64,000 nt of DNA from Pseudoalteromonas sp. EB27 (GTDB lineage: Bacteria; Pseudomonadota; Gammaproteobacteria; Enterobacterales; Alteromonadaceae), in the NCBI RefSeq assembly GCF_001974875.1, contig NZ_MTQD01000018.1:30746-94745 (forward strand), read 5' to 3'. The notes below the pieces were generated by a model. The model was not told the DNA's origin. It saw nothing but the letters and a program-made list of their open reading frames with translations, and did no database searches. Shown here piece by piece: positions 46,144 through 54,750 of this stretch. The position numbers and the translations under genes are program-made. Every line of letters starts with the position of its first letter. Position 1 is the first letter of the stretch.

Positions 46144-46843
46144 GCTGCTTGATTCCTTCATCTTTAGTTACATCACTTACCACTTTACCGTCGACTAAAC
46201 GAATTACGCGTTGGCAATGATCGGCAATTTCTTGCTCATGTGTTACTAAAATAATAGTGTGACCTTCGTTATGCAGCTCATCAAACAAATCCATAATTTC
46301 GCGGGTCGTTTTACTATCAAGATTACCTGTGGGTTCATCTCCTAATAATATATGTGGTTTTGTGACTAAAGCGCGGGCAATAGCAACCCGTTGACGTTGC
46401 CCGCCCGATAGCTGGCTAGATAAATGATTAACTTTATCACCGAGACCTACCCGTTTTAGTGCTTCTAGGGCTTGTTGCTTGCGCTGTTTGCTAGGGATAA
46501 AGCGATACACTAAAGGCTGCATTACATTTTCTAGTGCGGTTGCACGTGGTATTAAATTAAAGCTTTGAAATATAAACCCAACGCTTTCATTACGCTGATG
46601 AGCAAGCTCTGTCTCGGTCATACTTTTTACTAGTTTGTCTTTTAAGTAGTATTCGCCACTGGTGGGTGTATCTAAACAACCTAGTAAGTTCATTAAGGTC
46701 GACTTGCCTGAACCAGAAGGTCCTATAATCGCCACGTACTCGTTTTGCATTATATGTACGTTTACATCATCAAGTGCTTTAAATACCTCTGAGCCCATTT
46801 TGTATTGTTTATTAATATGCTCAAGTTTGATTACCGCAGACAT
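46136..46843 (-). CDS. MacB-type ABC transporter ATP-binding protein
   Basis: A 235-aa ATPase of the MacB/LolD group with Walker A GPSGSGKST, signature LSGGQRQRVAIARAL, Walker B ILLGDEPTGNLDSKT and switch ILVTHEQEIA. The N-terminal VFKALDDVNVHI text and FIFQSFNLIPRATALENV Q-loop are typical of the family. It overlaps the stop of the adaptor gene at one side (TAATG) and the permease start at the other. Confidence 0.94.
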   Translation of the reverse strand: MSAVIKLEHINKQYKMGSEVFKALDDVNVHIMQNEYVAIIGPSGSGKSTLMNLLGCLDTPTSGEYYLKDKLVKSMTETELAHQRNESVGFIFQSFNLIPRATALENVMQPLVYRFIPSKQRKQQALEALKRVGLGDKVNHLSSQLSGGQRQRVAIARALVTKPHILLGDEPTGNLDSKTTREIMDLFDELHNEGHTIILVTHEQEIADHCQRVIRLVDGKVVSDVTKDEGIKQHV

Positions 46844-48009
46844 TAAGCTTCTTCCTTGTCTGCATCTGACTTAAGTTTTACCACATCACCTTCAGTCAAA
46901 AGACTTACTGGGCGCGCAGGACCAATAACAATGTTGTCGCCTTCATTTAAGCCGTCAGTAATTGCTTGCTCTATATCAGATGATATTCCAACAGTTATGG
47001 CAATTTTGCTAACTGTATTATCACTATTTAGTCGCCATACAAATGTTTTATCGTCTTCTTTATGGATTGCTTCTATTGGAAGTTTTAAACCATTTTCGGC
47101 AATACTTGTTGCGATCTCTGCTCTACAACTCATTCCTGCATATAGCTGGCGCTCAGTAGTATCGAGTAATACTTTTACTTTAAACGATAAACCTTGAGAG
47201 CCGGCTTGGTTTTTAGCTGAAGTACCAATATTGATTACTGTGCCACTAAATGGTTTATTAGGGTATGCGGCCGCATAAATATTCGCTTTTTGGTTAAGCT
47301 TAATACTCGCAATGTCAGTTTCATCCACACGTAGCTCGGCTAAAATAGCGCTTGGGTCTGCTACTAGCATTAAATCAGAGCCAATAATATTAGTAGTACC
47401 GGCTATAACGGTTTCACCTTCTTTAATATTTACAGATGCAAGCAAGCCGCTCATTGGAGCTCTAAATACACTTTTACTTAAGCGATCTTGCGCAATTTGT
47501 AGTGACGCTTGTGCTTGGTTGTACGACTCTATTCGTGATTCAATATCGATTTTAGCTAGATCGCGTGCGCTTTCAATGTTCTCATAGCTTTCTTGATTAC
47601 CTAAACCTACATCGTATAAGTCTTTTTGTCTTGTAAGTTGTCGCTCTAGATTGGTCAGGCGTGTTCTACTATGTTTAATTTCAATCTCTGTGGCGCGAAG
47701 GATTGCTTTACTACGGGTAACTTCTGATTCAAAAGCAGTTGTATCAAGGCGCATTAACATATCGCCTTGTTTAACTCCTTGGCCTTCTTGAACAAATATT
47801 TTATCCACTCGGCCTGTCACTTCAGAGCGTAATTGCACTTGTGTATTAAAAACTAAATTACCTGAAGCCATTATTGAGTCAGCAATGTCGCCAAGCTCTA
47901 CTTGAGCAATATTTACTTCGGCTTGTTTTTCATCGCCAGAAATTTGCTTTGACACAATTAGGGCTATAAATGCGCCTACAGCGAGTGTGATGATTATTGC
48001 TTTTTTCAT
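46843..48009 (-). CDS. HlyD/MacA-type periplasmic adaptor protein
   Basis: A 388-aa membrane-fusion protein anchored by one N-terminal helix (KKAIIITLAVGAFIALIV). The biotinyl-lipoyl halves (VFNTQVQLRSEVTGRVDKIFV and RAPMSGLLASVNIKEGE) flank a coiled coil at about 105-170. The ATG at 48009 is chosen because the longer frame starts in unrelated sequence. It would link the MacB-type transporter to an outer-membrane exporter such as TolC. First transported partner unknown. Confidence 0.92.
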   Translation of the reverse strand: MKKAIIITLAVGAFIALIVSKQISGDEKQAEVNIAQVELGDIADSIMASGNLVFNTQVQLRSEVTGRVDKIFVQEGQGVKQGDMLMRLDTTAFESEVTRSKAILRATEIEIKHSRTRLTNLERQLTRQKDLYDVGLGNQESYENIESARDLAKIDIESRIESYNQAQASLQIAQDRLSKSVFRAPMSGLLASVNIKEGETVIAGTTNIIGSDLMLVADPSAILAELRVDETDIASIKLNQKANIYAAAYPNKPFSGTVINIGTSAKNQAGSQGLSFKVKVLLDTTERQLYAGMSCRAEIATSIAENGLKLPIEAIHKEDDKTFVWRLNSDNTVSKIAITVGISSDIEQAITDGLNEGDNIVIGPARPVSLLTEGDVVKLKSDADKEEA

Positions 48010-48064
48010 TTTATCTATCCGTGAATTAAGTAATGTGGAGCTAGTATCTACCTCCACTTAAGAG

Positions 48065-48778
48065 TTAACTTGCTGCAATGATTGCCCAAATACCAAAAAT
48101 AATAATTGAAGGAAGAGCAGAGAATAGGAGTGCTTTGTTAGTTGAAAAATTAGTCCAGCATTTTAAGCCGATCATTCCCAGCGCAATGCTCCAAAAGCTA
48201 AACAAGTTTATTGATTCTAATAAGCTATAAAAAGGATGGCCAATTTCAAGTCCTATTATTAATTGGTTAATGGATGCATAGCTAAATACGGCTTGTTGAG
48301 ATATTTGATCTGTACTTGCACTTAGTACAAGAGCAATTGTTCCTAGGCTTGAAATAACAACTGGCATCATTGTCCAGGTAGAGAATCCATACCAAGCTCC
48401 GTAGCTATGTTCTGATGCAGGATCCTGTTTAGCCACAAGCATATAATAAAGTGCCATTAATGCATTCATGATAGCCAGCGCAATTACGCCGCCAAACAAA
48501 CCAAACCATACTTGGCCTTCTGCATTTTGCTCTATACTTTGGCGAATCATTTTTTGCTCGCCAATCGTCGCATCAATAGTTGATGCTGCTACTTGCTCAT
48601 TAATCAAAAACTGCATATCAACAGTGGAATAAAAAATATAAATACTCGCCATTGAAACTAAAGACATGACTATAAAAGCAAGCCATGACCAACCTCTGGC
48701 GTGTTCAACACCATTGAAAGCTTTACTAGGACTTATATAAATATCGAGTAGGGCGCTAAACGCGTTAGGTGATTTCAT
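48065..48778 (-). CDS. YIP1 family membrane protein
   Basis: A 237-aa integral membrane protein with about five helices and an acidic/polar N-terminal segment (DIYISPSKAFNGVEHARGWSW). The pattern of P-x-x-A-F-x-G near the N-terminus and the multi-helix body fits the YIP1 family. It precedes the HlyD-like adaptor by 55 bp on the same strand and probably belongs to the same export operon. Its role in the exporter is unknown. Confidence 0.82.
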   Translation of the reverse strand: MKSPNAFSALLDIYISPSKAFNGVEHARGWSWLAFIVMSLVSMASIYIFYSTVDMQFLINEQVAASTIDATIGEQKMIRQSIEQNAEGQVWFGLFGGVIALAIMNALMALYYMLVAKQDPASEHSYGAWYGFSTWTMMPVVISSLGTIALVLSASTDQISQQAVFSYASINQLIIGLEIGHPFYSLLESINLFSFWSIALGMIGLKCWTNFSTNKALLFSALPSIIIFGIWAIIAAS

Positions 48779-48921
48779 TATTATTCCTTTATACCTATTT
48801 TATGGCTAGGCAGTTATAAATGCCCAGTGACTAGGTAATAGAATAAAGGAAAATGTATGTATTGTTTTTATTCAATTGTAACGGTTTGTTAACAGGTGTG
48901 AAGGGGCTTGTTCAAAAATAA

Positions 48922-48943
48922 GAAAAGGGCCAAAAGGCCCTTC
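48922..48943 (-). terminator. Rho-independent terminator of torF
   Basis: Read on the minus strand, AAGGGCC-TTTT-GGCCCTT followed by TTCTTATTTTTG forms a stem with a U-rich tail, placed 28 bp after the torF stop. Confidence 0.88.
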
Positions 48944-48970
48944 GTGTTGCAGCAAGTAACACATTCTTTC

Positions 48971-49657
48971 TTATAAATTAAAGTCTACAGAATAAGCAAC
49001 GTAAGCTTTAATATCTGAGTCATCCATATCTGTATCAGATAAACCAAAAGTGAACCCATCTTTCGAAATTGATACACCGTAATCTAAGATATTATCATCG
49101 CCAATAAAGTCACCAGAGTAGTGGCCTAAGTGAAGTGCCATTTCAGTGCCGTTACTGCCAACAGCAAAACCGTAGTCAGCTGTCAGGTAAAGTGAATCAC
49201 CAAAGTCTGTACCATCACCACTTGCAGCTGATGTTGCTAGTACTGAAGCACCAAAGGTAAAGCCTTCAACACTGATGCTACCGTAAATTTCAGAGAAATC
49301 TGCGTCAGCTTCAGAAGCGGCATCTGGGTAAGCGTAATAAATATAGCCAACATCATAGCTAACGCTTTCGTTAATGTCGCCACCAAAGCCTGCATATAAA
49401 TCAAGCTCATAGGTCATTTCATCTGCCCACGATGCATTTGAAGCCCAAGTACCTGCATAAAAGCCCGATTCATTAGCATAATCAATACCGCCTGAAATAG
49501 CTGCATCGCCCCCAGTTTGCTCTTGACCACGCCATAAGTAGTTTGATGTTGCCGCTGCGTTTGCTGTTACTTCAGCATGTACGGCTGTTGACGTTAAAGA
49601 TGTTGCGCCCATTAATGCTATAGCACTGATAGCGATTGTTTTTTTTAGTTTTAGCAT
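48971..49657 (-). CDS. TorF-family outer-membrane porin-like protein
   Basis: A 228-aa protein of the TorF/Gcw_chp family, outer-membrane beta-barrels of unknown solute. The signal peptide ends VHAEV; strands start ATSNYLWRGQEQTGGDAAISGGIDYA, the family's hallmark N-terminal block. Asp and Ser-rich repeats and a terminal aromatic-like ending (VAYSVDFNL) complete it. The ATG at 49657 is preferred because CGGGAA has correct spacing to it but is too close to the ATG at 49663. Strongly acidic, as is usual in marine porins. Confidence 0.86.
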   Translation of the reverse strand: MLKLKKTIAISAIALMGATSLTSTAVHAEVTANAAATSNYLWRGQEQTGGDAAISGGIDYANESGFYAGTWASNASWADEMTYELDLYAGFGGDINESVSYDVGYIYYAYPDAASEADADFSEIYGSISVEGFTFGASVLATSAASGDGTDFGDSLYLTADYGFAVGSNGTEMALHLGHYSGDFIGDDNILDYGVSISKDGFTFGLSDTDMDDSDIKAYVAYSVDFNL

Positions 49658-49897
49658 GTCCATTTCCCGTTATATGATTTTTGCTCGCCAAGGTTTTTAT
49701 TATGTAATCGGAACCTTTAGGCTGACGGCTTTTTATTGTTTAACTAACGGGATAATTGCACTGTATGTGCCAGCTTCATTATTTTTTATTAAAAATTATT
49801 TTTTATTTATTAAAAACATGAGCTTGAATTTTATGAATAGGATGGGGGGATAATATGAAGGAAGATATTGCGCACATTGCTGGTGCATAAATTAACC

Positions 49898-49922
49898 TAG
49901 CCGCACCATAAAAGTACGGCTA
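49898..49922 (-). terminator. Possible terminator of the 387-aa gene
   Basis: Minus-strand TAGCCGTAC and GTGCGGCTA pair over 9 bp with one G-U wobble around a loop beginning TTTTATG; no U-run follows, so the strength is uncertain. It lies 12 bp after the stop. Confidence 0.5.
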
Positions 49923-49934
49923 AATTAGAAGATT

Positions 49935-51098
49935 TTAACCGAATATAGTGCGCATAAGGCTAATTGTTTCGTTTACGCTGCGACCTTTTTGTACTTCACT
50001 CACAATTGAATCACGTTTACTGCGAATATGCTCAGGAATATCGTCAGCAGCAAGTGCACGGTCTACTAATATTTCTGCAGACTCTTTACCTCTACGCTGA
50101 GTTTTACCTGTAGTAGTTGTAGTACGTTTAGGCTTGGTTAGCAGTTTAATGTAGTTAGAGTTATCTGGTGTTTTAGCATCAGCGTAGTGAAAGAAACATG
50201 GAATTAATGCTTTAATAGCAACCAATTGTTCTTCTAACTCATTACTAGGTTTAGCCATTTTGTACCATGACATAGCTTGAATACCTTTTACGATATCTTG
50301 CCAGTAACGCTCAAAATCACTATTTTTAAGTTTAGAAACACCAAGGGCACCACATAATGCATCTAATCGATTATTTGTAATCGGAGTAAATAAATCAGGG
50401 CGACGCATTGCAAGCAGTCGTGTTGCAGGCGCAAGTGTTGGTTTTTCGTTGTTGTCGGTGAATATTTTTGAATAAGCAGCAACAAATTGTTGATATTCGT
50501 ATTGAGTAATATCACCTTCAAGTGGAATATTCACTAGTGCATCGTCAAAAGCACCTGGTAAATCACCAAGCATTTGATGGAAGCTCTTTGCACTTTTTGT
50601 AGATGCAAACCATTCAACGTCAAAGTTGTATGTGCTTGGATCAAGTGATGCCATGTGCTTACCGCTAAACGTAAGTAAGTCTTCAGGAATCATATCTTTA
50701 AGAGACTGTTCACGAATGCTTTTGATGTAGTCTACCAAACGAAGCTGTTCATCAAGTGCAATAACATCTTTGTGTTGTTCTACAAATACACTTACAACAG
50801 GCCACGGAGCAATACGTAAAGTTTTAACCTGTAAAAAGCTGATAGCTGAAATAAGCTGATCGTGTAGCTTCTTAAGTACTGGTAACTGCTGTGGCTCTAG
50901 TAAATCGTAGTTCATACGATCTCTGCTTGCACTTAGCAATTCGTAACACCAAGGTAAAAAATCATCAGGGTGGTTTTCTACTTTCACGGCCATAAGGTTA
51001 AGGCTTAACTCTGAAGATTGCTTCAGAATGTTCTGATAGATTTGATTTTCTTGTTCGCCTAGCGTCATTTTTGACGGTGAAATTAGCAGTTTTTTCAT
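49935..51098 (-). CDS. Unrecognised 387-aa cytosolic protein
   Basis: A complete gene of ordinary composition with no signal or membrane helix and no family I recognise. The N-terminal third is helical and alternates polar and Leu-rich stretches (SSELSLNLMAVKV, LPVLKKLHDQLISAI). The middle contains ATRLLAMRRPDLFTPITNNR, and the C-terminus has a Lys/Arg/Thr linker (KPKRTTTTTGKTQRRGKES) followed by a compact helical tail (ILVDRALAADDIPEHIR, RSVNETISLMRTIFG). It stands alone with its own start and possible terminator. Function not inferable from sequence. Confidence 0.7.
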   Translation of the reverse strand: MKKLLISPSKMTLGEQENQIYQNILKQSSELSLNLMAVKVENHPDDFLPWCYELLSASRDRMNYDLLEPQQLPVLKKLHDQLISAISFLQVKTLRIAPWPVVSVFVEQHKDVIALDEQLRLVDYIKSIREQSLKDMIPEDLLTFSGKHMASLDPSTYNFDVEWFASTKSAKSFHQMLGDLPGAFDDALVNIPLEGDITQYEYQQFVAAYSKIFTDNNEKPTLAPATRLLAMRRPDLFTPITNNRLDALCGALGVSKLKNSDFERYWQDIVKGIQAMSWYKMAKPSNELEEQLVAIKALIPCFFHYADAKTPDNSNYIKLLTKPKRTTTTTGKTQRRGKESAEILVDRALAADDIPEHIRSKRDSIVSEVQKGRSVNETISLMRTIFG

Positions 51099-51253
51099 GC
51101 CTTGTAGAATCTCCGGTTTAGATATATATTTTTTTGCTGGTCTATTTTAGCGCAATTACGCTAATAACAACAGCGCTGTCCTCCATACGTTGCAATTGAA
51201 GTGACTAAATCAGTATTTTTGCTAATAAAATGAGACTAATGCTTTAACATGTA

Positions 51254-51454
51254 TCAATCATTTTCATCCAGTACAAAGAGACTTTCGACTGAGGTATTAA
51301 AATGCTTTGCTATTTTTAGAGCAATTATTACCGACGGCGTAAACCGGTTTGTTTCTACGGTACTTATTGTTTTGCGCGACACGTTAATAGCATCAGCAAG
51401 TTCTTGCTGTGAAAGCCTGGCTTCTTTTCGATACTTTGCTATGTTATTTTGCAT
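51254..51454 (-). CDS. Small XRE-family DNA-binding regulator
   Basis: A 66-residue helix-turn-helix protein (ARLSQQELADAINVSRKTISTVE contains the HTH, then FTPSVIIALKIAKHFNTSVE), the single-domain type typical of autoregulated small operons. It lies 8 bp after a four-helix membrane protein gene on the same strand. Three 18-bp repeats upstream of that gene are the natural binding sites. Confidence 0.9.
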   Translation of the reverse strand: MQNNIAKYRKEARLSQQELADAINVSRKTISTVETNRFTPSVIIALKIAKHFNTSVESLFVLDEND

Positions 51455-51462
51455 TTCCTCTC

Positions 51463-51894
51463 CTAATCACGATTTTGCCAAAGCAATGAAGCGCCATATA
51501 CCAAGAGCATGATACCTAGGTAGAATATTGCCATAGTTGCATGCGAGACCTCGCTAGCTATTTCATCACCTTTATAAAAAACTCCAAGAAGGCAAAATAC
51601 AAATGCAAAACTTAAATGTTTATAGGCATTAGTATCAATGGTGTTTAGAAACTCATCTTTATAAGCGTATTGAAAATACATTTTTAACGGAAAGCCCCCT
51701 TTAATGAGGTAAATAATCACTATAACTACATAAAAAAAAACGCCCATTCCAACAGTTAAAAGCCCTCCAATATGTTGATCTTGTTTTATTAGTGAGTAAA
51801 CACAGAGAAGTAAACAAACTATCCCTGCGCTTAAACTAATCCATATGTTTTGACCCATAAATTGTTCTTCAGTTTTAATATCCTGTTGTTTCAT
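51463..51894 (-). CDS. Four-helix membrane protein cotranscribed with the XRE regulator
   Basis: A 143-aa protein with four predicted helices (about 17-35, 42-64, 91-109, 115-135 in the chosen frame). The ATG at 51894 has AGGA spaced 8 nt upstream; the frame extends further without support. I do not recognise a family; such XRE-plus-DUF membrane pairs occur as small regulated units. It is transcribed from a region with three operator-like repeats. Confidence 0.7.
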   Translation of the reverse strand: MKQQDIKTEEQFMGQNIWISLSAGIVCLLLCVYSLIKQDQHIGGLLTVGMGVFFYVVIVIIYLIKGGFPLKMYFQYAYKDEFLNTIDTNAYKHLSFAFVFCLLGVFYKGDEIASEVSHATMAIFYLGIMLLVYGASLLWQNRD

Positions 51895-51925
51895 AGTATT
51901 CATCCTGTGATAGTATTTTATTTTT

Positions 51926-51997
51926 TGTAACCTTTGGGTATCAATGTAACCTTGGGGTATCATCGGGTCAATACTTATTTGTAACCTAAAGGTATCA
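51926..51997 (-). promoter_or_regulatory. Three operator-like 18-bp repeats upstream of the XRE operon
   Basis: Copies at 51926-51943, 51945-51962 and 51980-51997 read TGTAACCTTTGGGTATCA, TGTAACCTTGGGGTATCA and TGTAACCTAAAGGTATCA: all keep TGTAACCT and GGTATCA around a variable centre, and each is an imperfect palindrome (ACC facing GGT). The start-to-start steps are 19 and 35 bp. They cover the expected promoter and leader of the membrane-protein/XRE operon, so they are probably the regulator's binding sites. Confidence 0.78.
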
Positions 51998-52127
51998 AAA
52001 TGTTTCAGGAAAGATTCATATAGAACAGGTAAAGTAGTTTTAGTGGCTTTTTTACATCAACTACAATGATTTTAAGGCTAACACTAGCTATGATAAGAAC
52101 ATTATTTGCACGTTTGAAAGGACGATC

Positions 52128-54098
52128 ATGAAAACCTTACTTAAAATTGTAGGTGTAATACTTTTATTATGTATAGCACTAATTGTTGCCGCACCGTTTT
52201 TAATCCCTACTGATACTATTTTTAATAAAGTGTCGCAGCAGGTAGAACAAACAACTGGGCGCACTCTTACTATTAAAGGTGATAAAACACTTAGCGTATT
52301 CCCTGCATTAAAGTTAGAACTTAACGACGTGCATTTTGCAAATATGGAATCAGGTTCGCGCGCCGATATGGCGAGTATGAAACAGCTTGCTGTACACATA
52401 CCTTGGTTTTCATTATTTGGTGGTGAGTTTAAATTAGATAAGTTTGTTATAAACGAACCAAATATCCTATTAGAAACTGACAAAAATGGTAAAGCTAATT
52501 GGCAGTTGTTTGATGCAGTTGCAGAACAACCTAAAGAGCAAAGCAAATCAGGTGAAGCGATAAAGCTTCCAGATAACTTTGATATTGAGTTAGGTGAGGT
52601 TGCTATTTATGGCGGCACATTTACTTATCTAGATGGTCTAACAGGTGCTAAGCAACAAATTAGTGATTTAGAACTCGCTATTTTACTTCCATCACTTCGT
52701 AAAACATTAGAAGTAAAAGGGGGTATTACTTATATGCAGGAGCGTTTTGAGCTTGATATAAAATTAGATACTCCTGCTAAAGCAATTGAAGGTGCTACTT
52801 TTAATGTTAAACAAACCTTAGATTCTCGTTTAGTTGATCTAACGTTCGAAGGGAGCATCGCTGGGCAAGGCCAAGATATTAAAGGTCAGTTAGCACTAAG
52901 TGGTGAGTCTGTTAAACGTATTGCGAAATGGCAAGGTGTAGAGTTAGACGCTAAAGATAATGCTTTTAACGCATTTAGTGTAAACGGTAAAATGCACCTA
53001 GCAGGTGAGAAATTTAATTTAGAAGATTTAGTTGCGACGTTAGACGCATTGGAAATAAAAGGTAAGAGCGAGCTTAACCTAGGTAAGCGTTTAACTGTAA
53101 ATGCTGATATTGATTTAGGTATGCTTGATTTAAATCCGTACCTACCTGAAGCAGTAGCAAAACAAGAAGAGCCAGTAGAGCAAAATGATAAACCTGCAGA
53201 GCCAATAGTATGGGATGACACTAAAATTGATCTAAGTGCGTTAAATTCACTAGATGCGAATGTAGTTATTCGTTCAAGTGGATTAAAAGCTAACGATATT
53301 AAGTTGGGCGCAAATCAATTTACTGTTGCTTTAAAAAATAGCGTTGCAAAACTAAGCTTAGATAGCTTTTCTGCTTATGAAGGGTCAGGTAAAGGGGTTA
53401 TCAATGTAAACGCACAACAAGTGCCTTATAAAATATCAACTAACTTTGACTTAGCTGGTATAGATGCACAGCCTTTATTAACTGATGCGGCAGGTTTTGA
53501 CAAGCTAATGGGTAAGGGTTCTTTAAATTGGAACCTAAACACAACTGGCCAAAGTCAAAAGTCGTTTATTGGTGCGCTTAACGGAAAACTTGGATTTGAG
53601 TTTGCTGATGGGGCTGTAAAAGGTGCGAATATAGCTGAGATGGTTCGTAAAGGTAAGGAACTCATTTCAGGAAACTTTGGTGCAGCGTCTGAAGGGCTGG
53701 ATACCGGATTTGAAGAATCTGAGCAAACAGATTTCTCTGCACTAACTGGTAGTTTTAATTTTACTAATGGTGTTGGTAAAAATACTGATTTATCACTTAT
53801 TAGCCCACTCATAAGAATATCAGGTGAAGGCGATGTTGATTTACCGCAAACAGCGGTTAACTACCGTTTGGTTACAGGCATAGTTGGATCAATCGAAGGA
53901 CAGGGAACCACTGATGACAGTACTGGTTTTAAAATACCACTACGTATAAAAGGGCCTTTCCACGATGTTGGTATAAAGCTTGATGTGGGTAATGCGCTTA
54001 AAGATGAAGCTAAACAAAAAGTCGATGAGGCAAAAGAAAAAGCCAAAGACAAAGCAAAGGATAAGATTAAAGATAAATTAAAAGGTTTATTCGGTTAA
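52128..54098 (+). CDS. AsmA-family envelope protein
   Basis: A 656-aa protein with an N-terminal membrane anchor (LLKIVGVILLLCIALIVAA) and the AsmA opening (IFNKVSQQVEQTTGRTLTIKGD core EQTTGRTLTIKG, FPALKLELNDVHFAN). The long beta-rich repeats and the C-terminal block (LNGKLGFEFADGAVKGANIAEMVR, LTGSFNFTNG, ISGEGDVDLPQTAVNYRL) fit AsmA-like proteins, which bridge inner and outer membranes for lipid transport. A lysine-rich helix ends it (DEAKEKAKDKAKDK). Function inferred from family. Confidence 0.9.
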   Translation: MKTLLKIVGVILLLCIALIVAAPFLIPTDTIFNKVSQQVEQTTGRTLTIKGDKTLSVFPALKLELNDVHFANMESGSRADMASMKQLAVHIPWFSLFGGEFKLDKFVINEPNILLETDKNGKANWQLFDAVAEQPKEQSKSGEAIKLPDNFDIELGEVAIYGGTFTYLDGLTGAKQQISDLELAILLPSLRKTLEVKGGITYMQERFELDIKLDTPAKAIEGATFNVKQTLDSRLVDLTFEGSIAGQGQDIKGQLALSGESVKRIAKWQGVELDAKDNAFNAFSVNGKMHLAGEKFNLEDLVATLDALEIKGKSELNLGKRLTVNADIDLGMLDLNPYLPEAVAKQEEPVEQNDKPAEPIVWDDTKIDLSALNSLDANVVIRSSGLKANDIKLGANQFTVALKNSVAKLSLDSFSAYEGSGKGVINVNAQQVPYKISTNFDLAGIDAQPLLTDAAGFDKLMGKGSLNWNLNTTGQSQKSFIGALNGKLGFEFADGAVKGANIAEMVRKGKELISGNFGAASEGLDTGFEESEQTDFSALTGSFNFTNGVGKNTDLSLISPLIRISGEGDVDLPQTAVNYRLVTGIVGSIEGQGTTDDSTGFKIPLRIKGPFHDVGIKLDVGNALKDEAKQKVDEAKEKAKDKAKDKIKDKLKGLFG

Positions 54099-54115
54099 TC
54101 ATCTATAGTTAAAAC

Positions 54116-54149
54116 AAACAAGGCACTTATATAGTGCCTTGTTTGTTTT
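54116..54149 (+). terminator. Rho-independent terminator of asmA
   Basis: AAACAAGGCACT and AGTGCCTTGTTT form a perfect 12-bp stem with a 5-nt loop, followed by TGTTTTG, 18 bp after the stop. Confidence 0.9.
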
Positions 54150-54250
54150 GTAACCACCTGTAAAATAGCTACATAGCCGTAATTACTCAACTTTAATAAC
54201 CGTACGCTCTAAATTAATTAAAAAATAACCTATCACTACCCCCTCAATGC

Positions 54251-54259
54251 TGGTACAAT
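54251..54259 (+). promoter_or_regulatory. Extended -10 promoter of the spc operon
   Basis: TGGTACAAT has the TGn extension plus a good -10 (TACAAT), followed by a GC-rich discriminator (GCCCGCCC) typical of growth-rate-controlled ribosomal promoters. A convincing -35 is absent, which extended -10 promoters tolerate. The transcript leader to rplN would be about 110 nt. Confidence 0.6.
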
Positions 54260-54371
54260 TGCCCGCCCTTAAGAGACAACTCGTTTGTTTTTTGATTGGG
54301 ATTTAATCGAAATGTCTGATTTTCAAACGAATTTTAGACACGTTGTAATTACTACACCGGAGGTCATTAAC

Positions 54372-54740
54372 ATGATCCAAATGCAAACTCAGCTGGAAGT
54401 TGCTGATAACAGCGGCGCTCGCAAAGTGCAGTGTATAAAAGTCCTTGGTGGTTCACACCGTCGCTACGCAGCGATTGGCGACATCATTAAAGTTTCTGTA
54501 AAAGAAGCTATTCCTCGCGGTAAAGTGAAGAAAGGTGATGTTAAAAACGCGGTAGTTGTGCGTACCAGAAAAGGTGTTCGCCGTCCAGATGGTTCTCTGA
54601 TCCGTTTTGACAGCAACGCGGCTGTTATCTTAAATGATAACTTGCAGCCAATTGGTACACGTATTTTCGGCCCTGTGACTCGCGAACTTCGTAATGATAA
54701 GTTCATGAAAATCGTTTCACTAGCCCCAGAAGTACTGTAA
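54372..54740 (+). CDS. rplN: Ribosomal protein L14 (uL14), first spc gene
   Basis: L14 of 122 aa, starting MIQMQTQLEVADNSGARKVQ with GGAGG spaced before the ATG at 54372; the longer frame upstream has no L14 similarity and is rejected. Normal gene order follows (rplX, rplE). In most gammaproteobacteria the S10 operon lies directly upstream, but here an unrelated asmA gene is there. Confidence 0.98.
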   Translation: MIQMQTQLEVADNSGARKVQCIKVLGGSHRRYAAIGDIIKVSVKEAIPRGKVKKGDVKNAVVVRTRKGVRRPDGSLIRFDSNAAVILNDNLQPIGTRIFGPVTRELRNDKFMKIVSLAPEVL

Positions 54741-54750
54741 GGAGCCAATC

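Noticed and set aside
54285..54371. N-terminal extension of L14 in the open frame from 54285
   Set aside because: L14 homology starts at MIQMQTQLEV; the Shine-Dalgarno GGAGG is placed for the ATG at 54372, and the extension resembles no ribosomal sequence.
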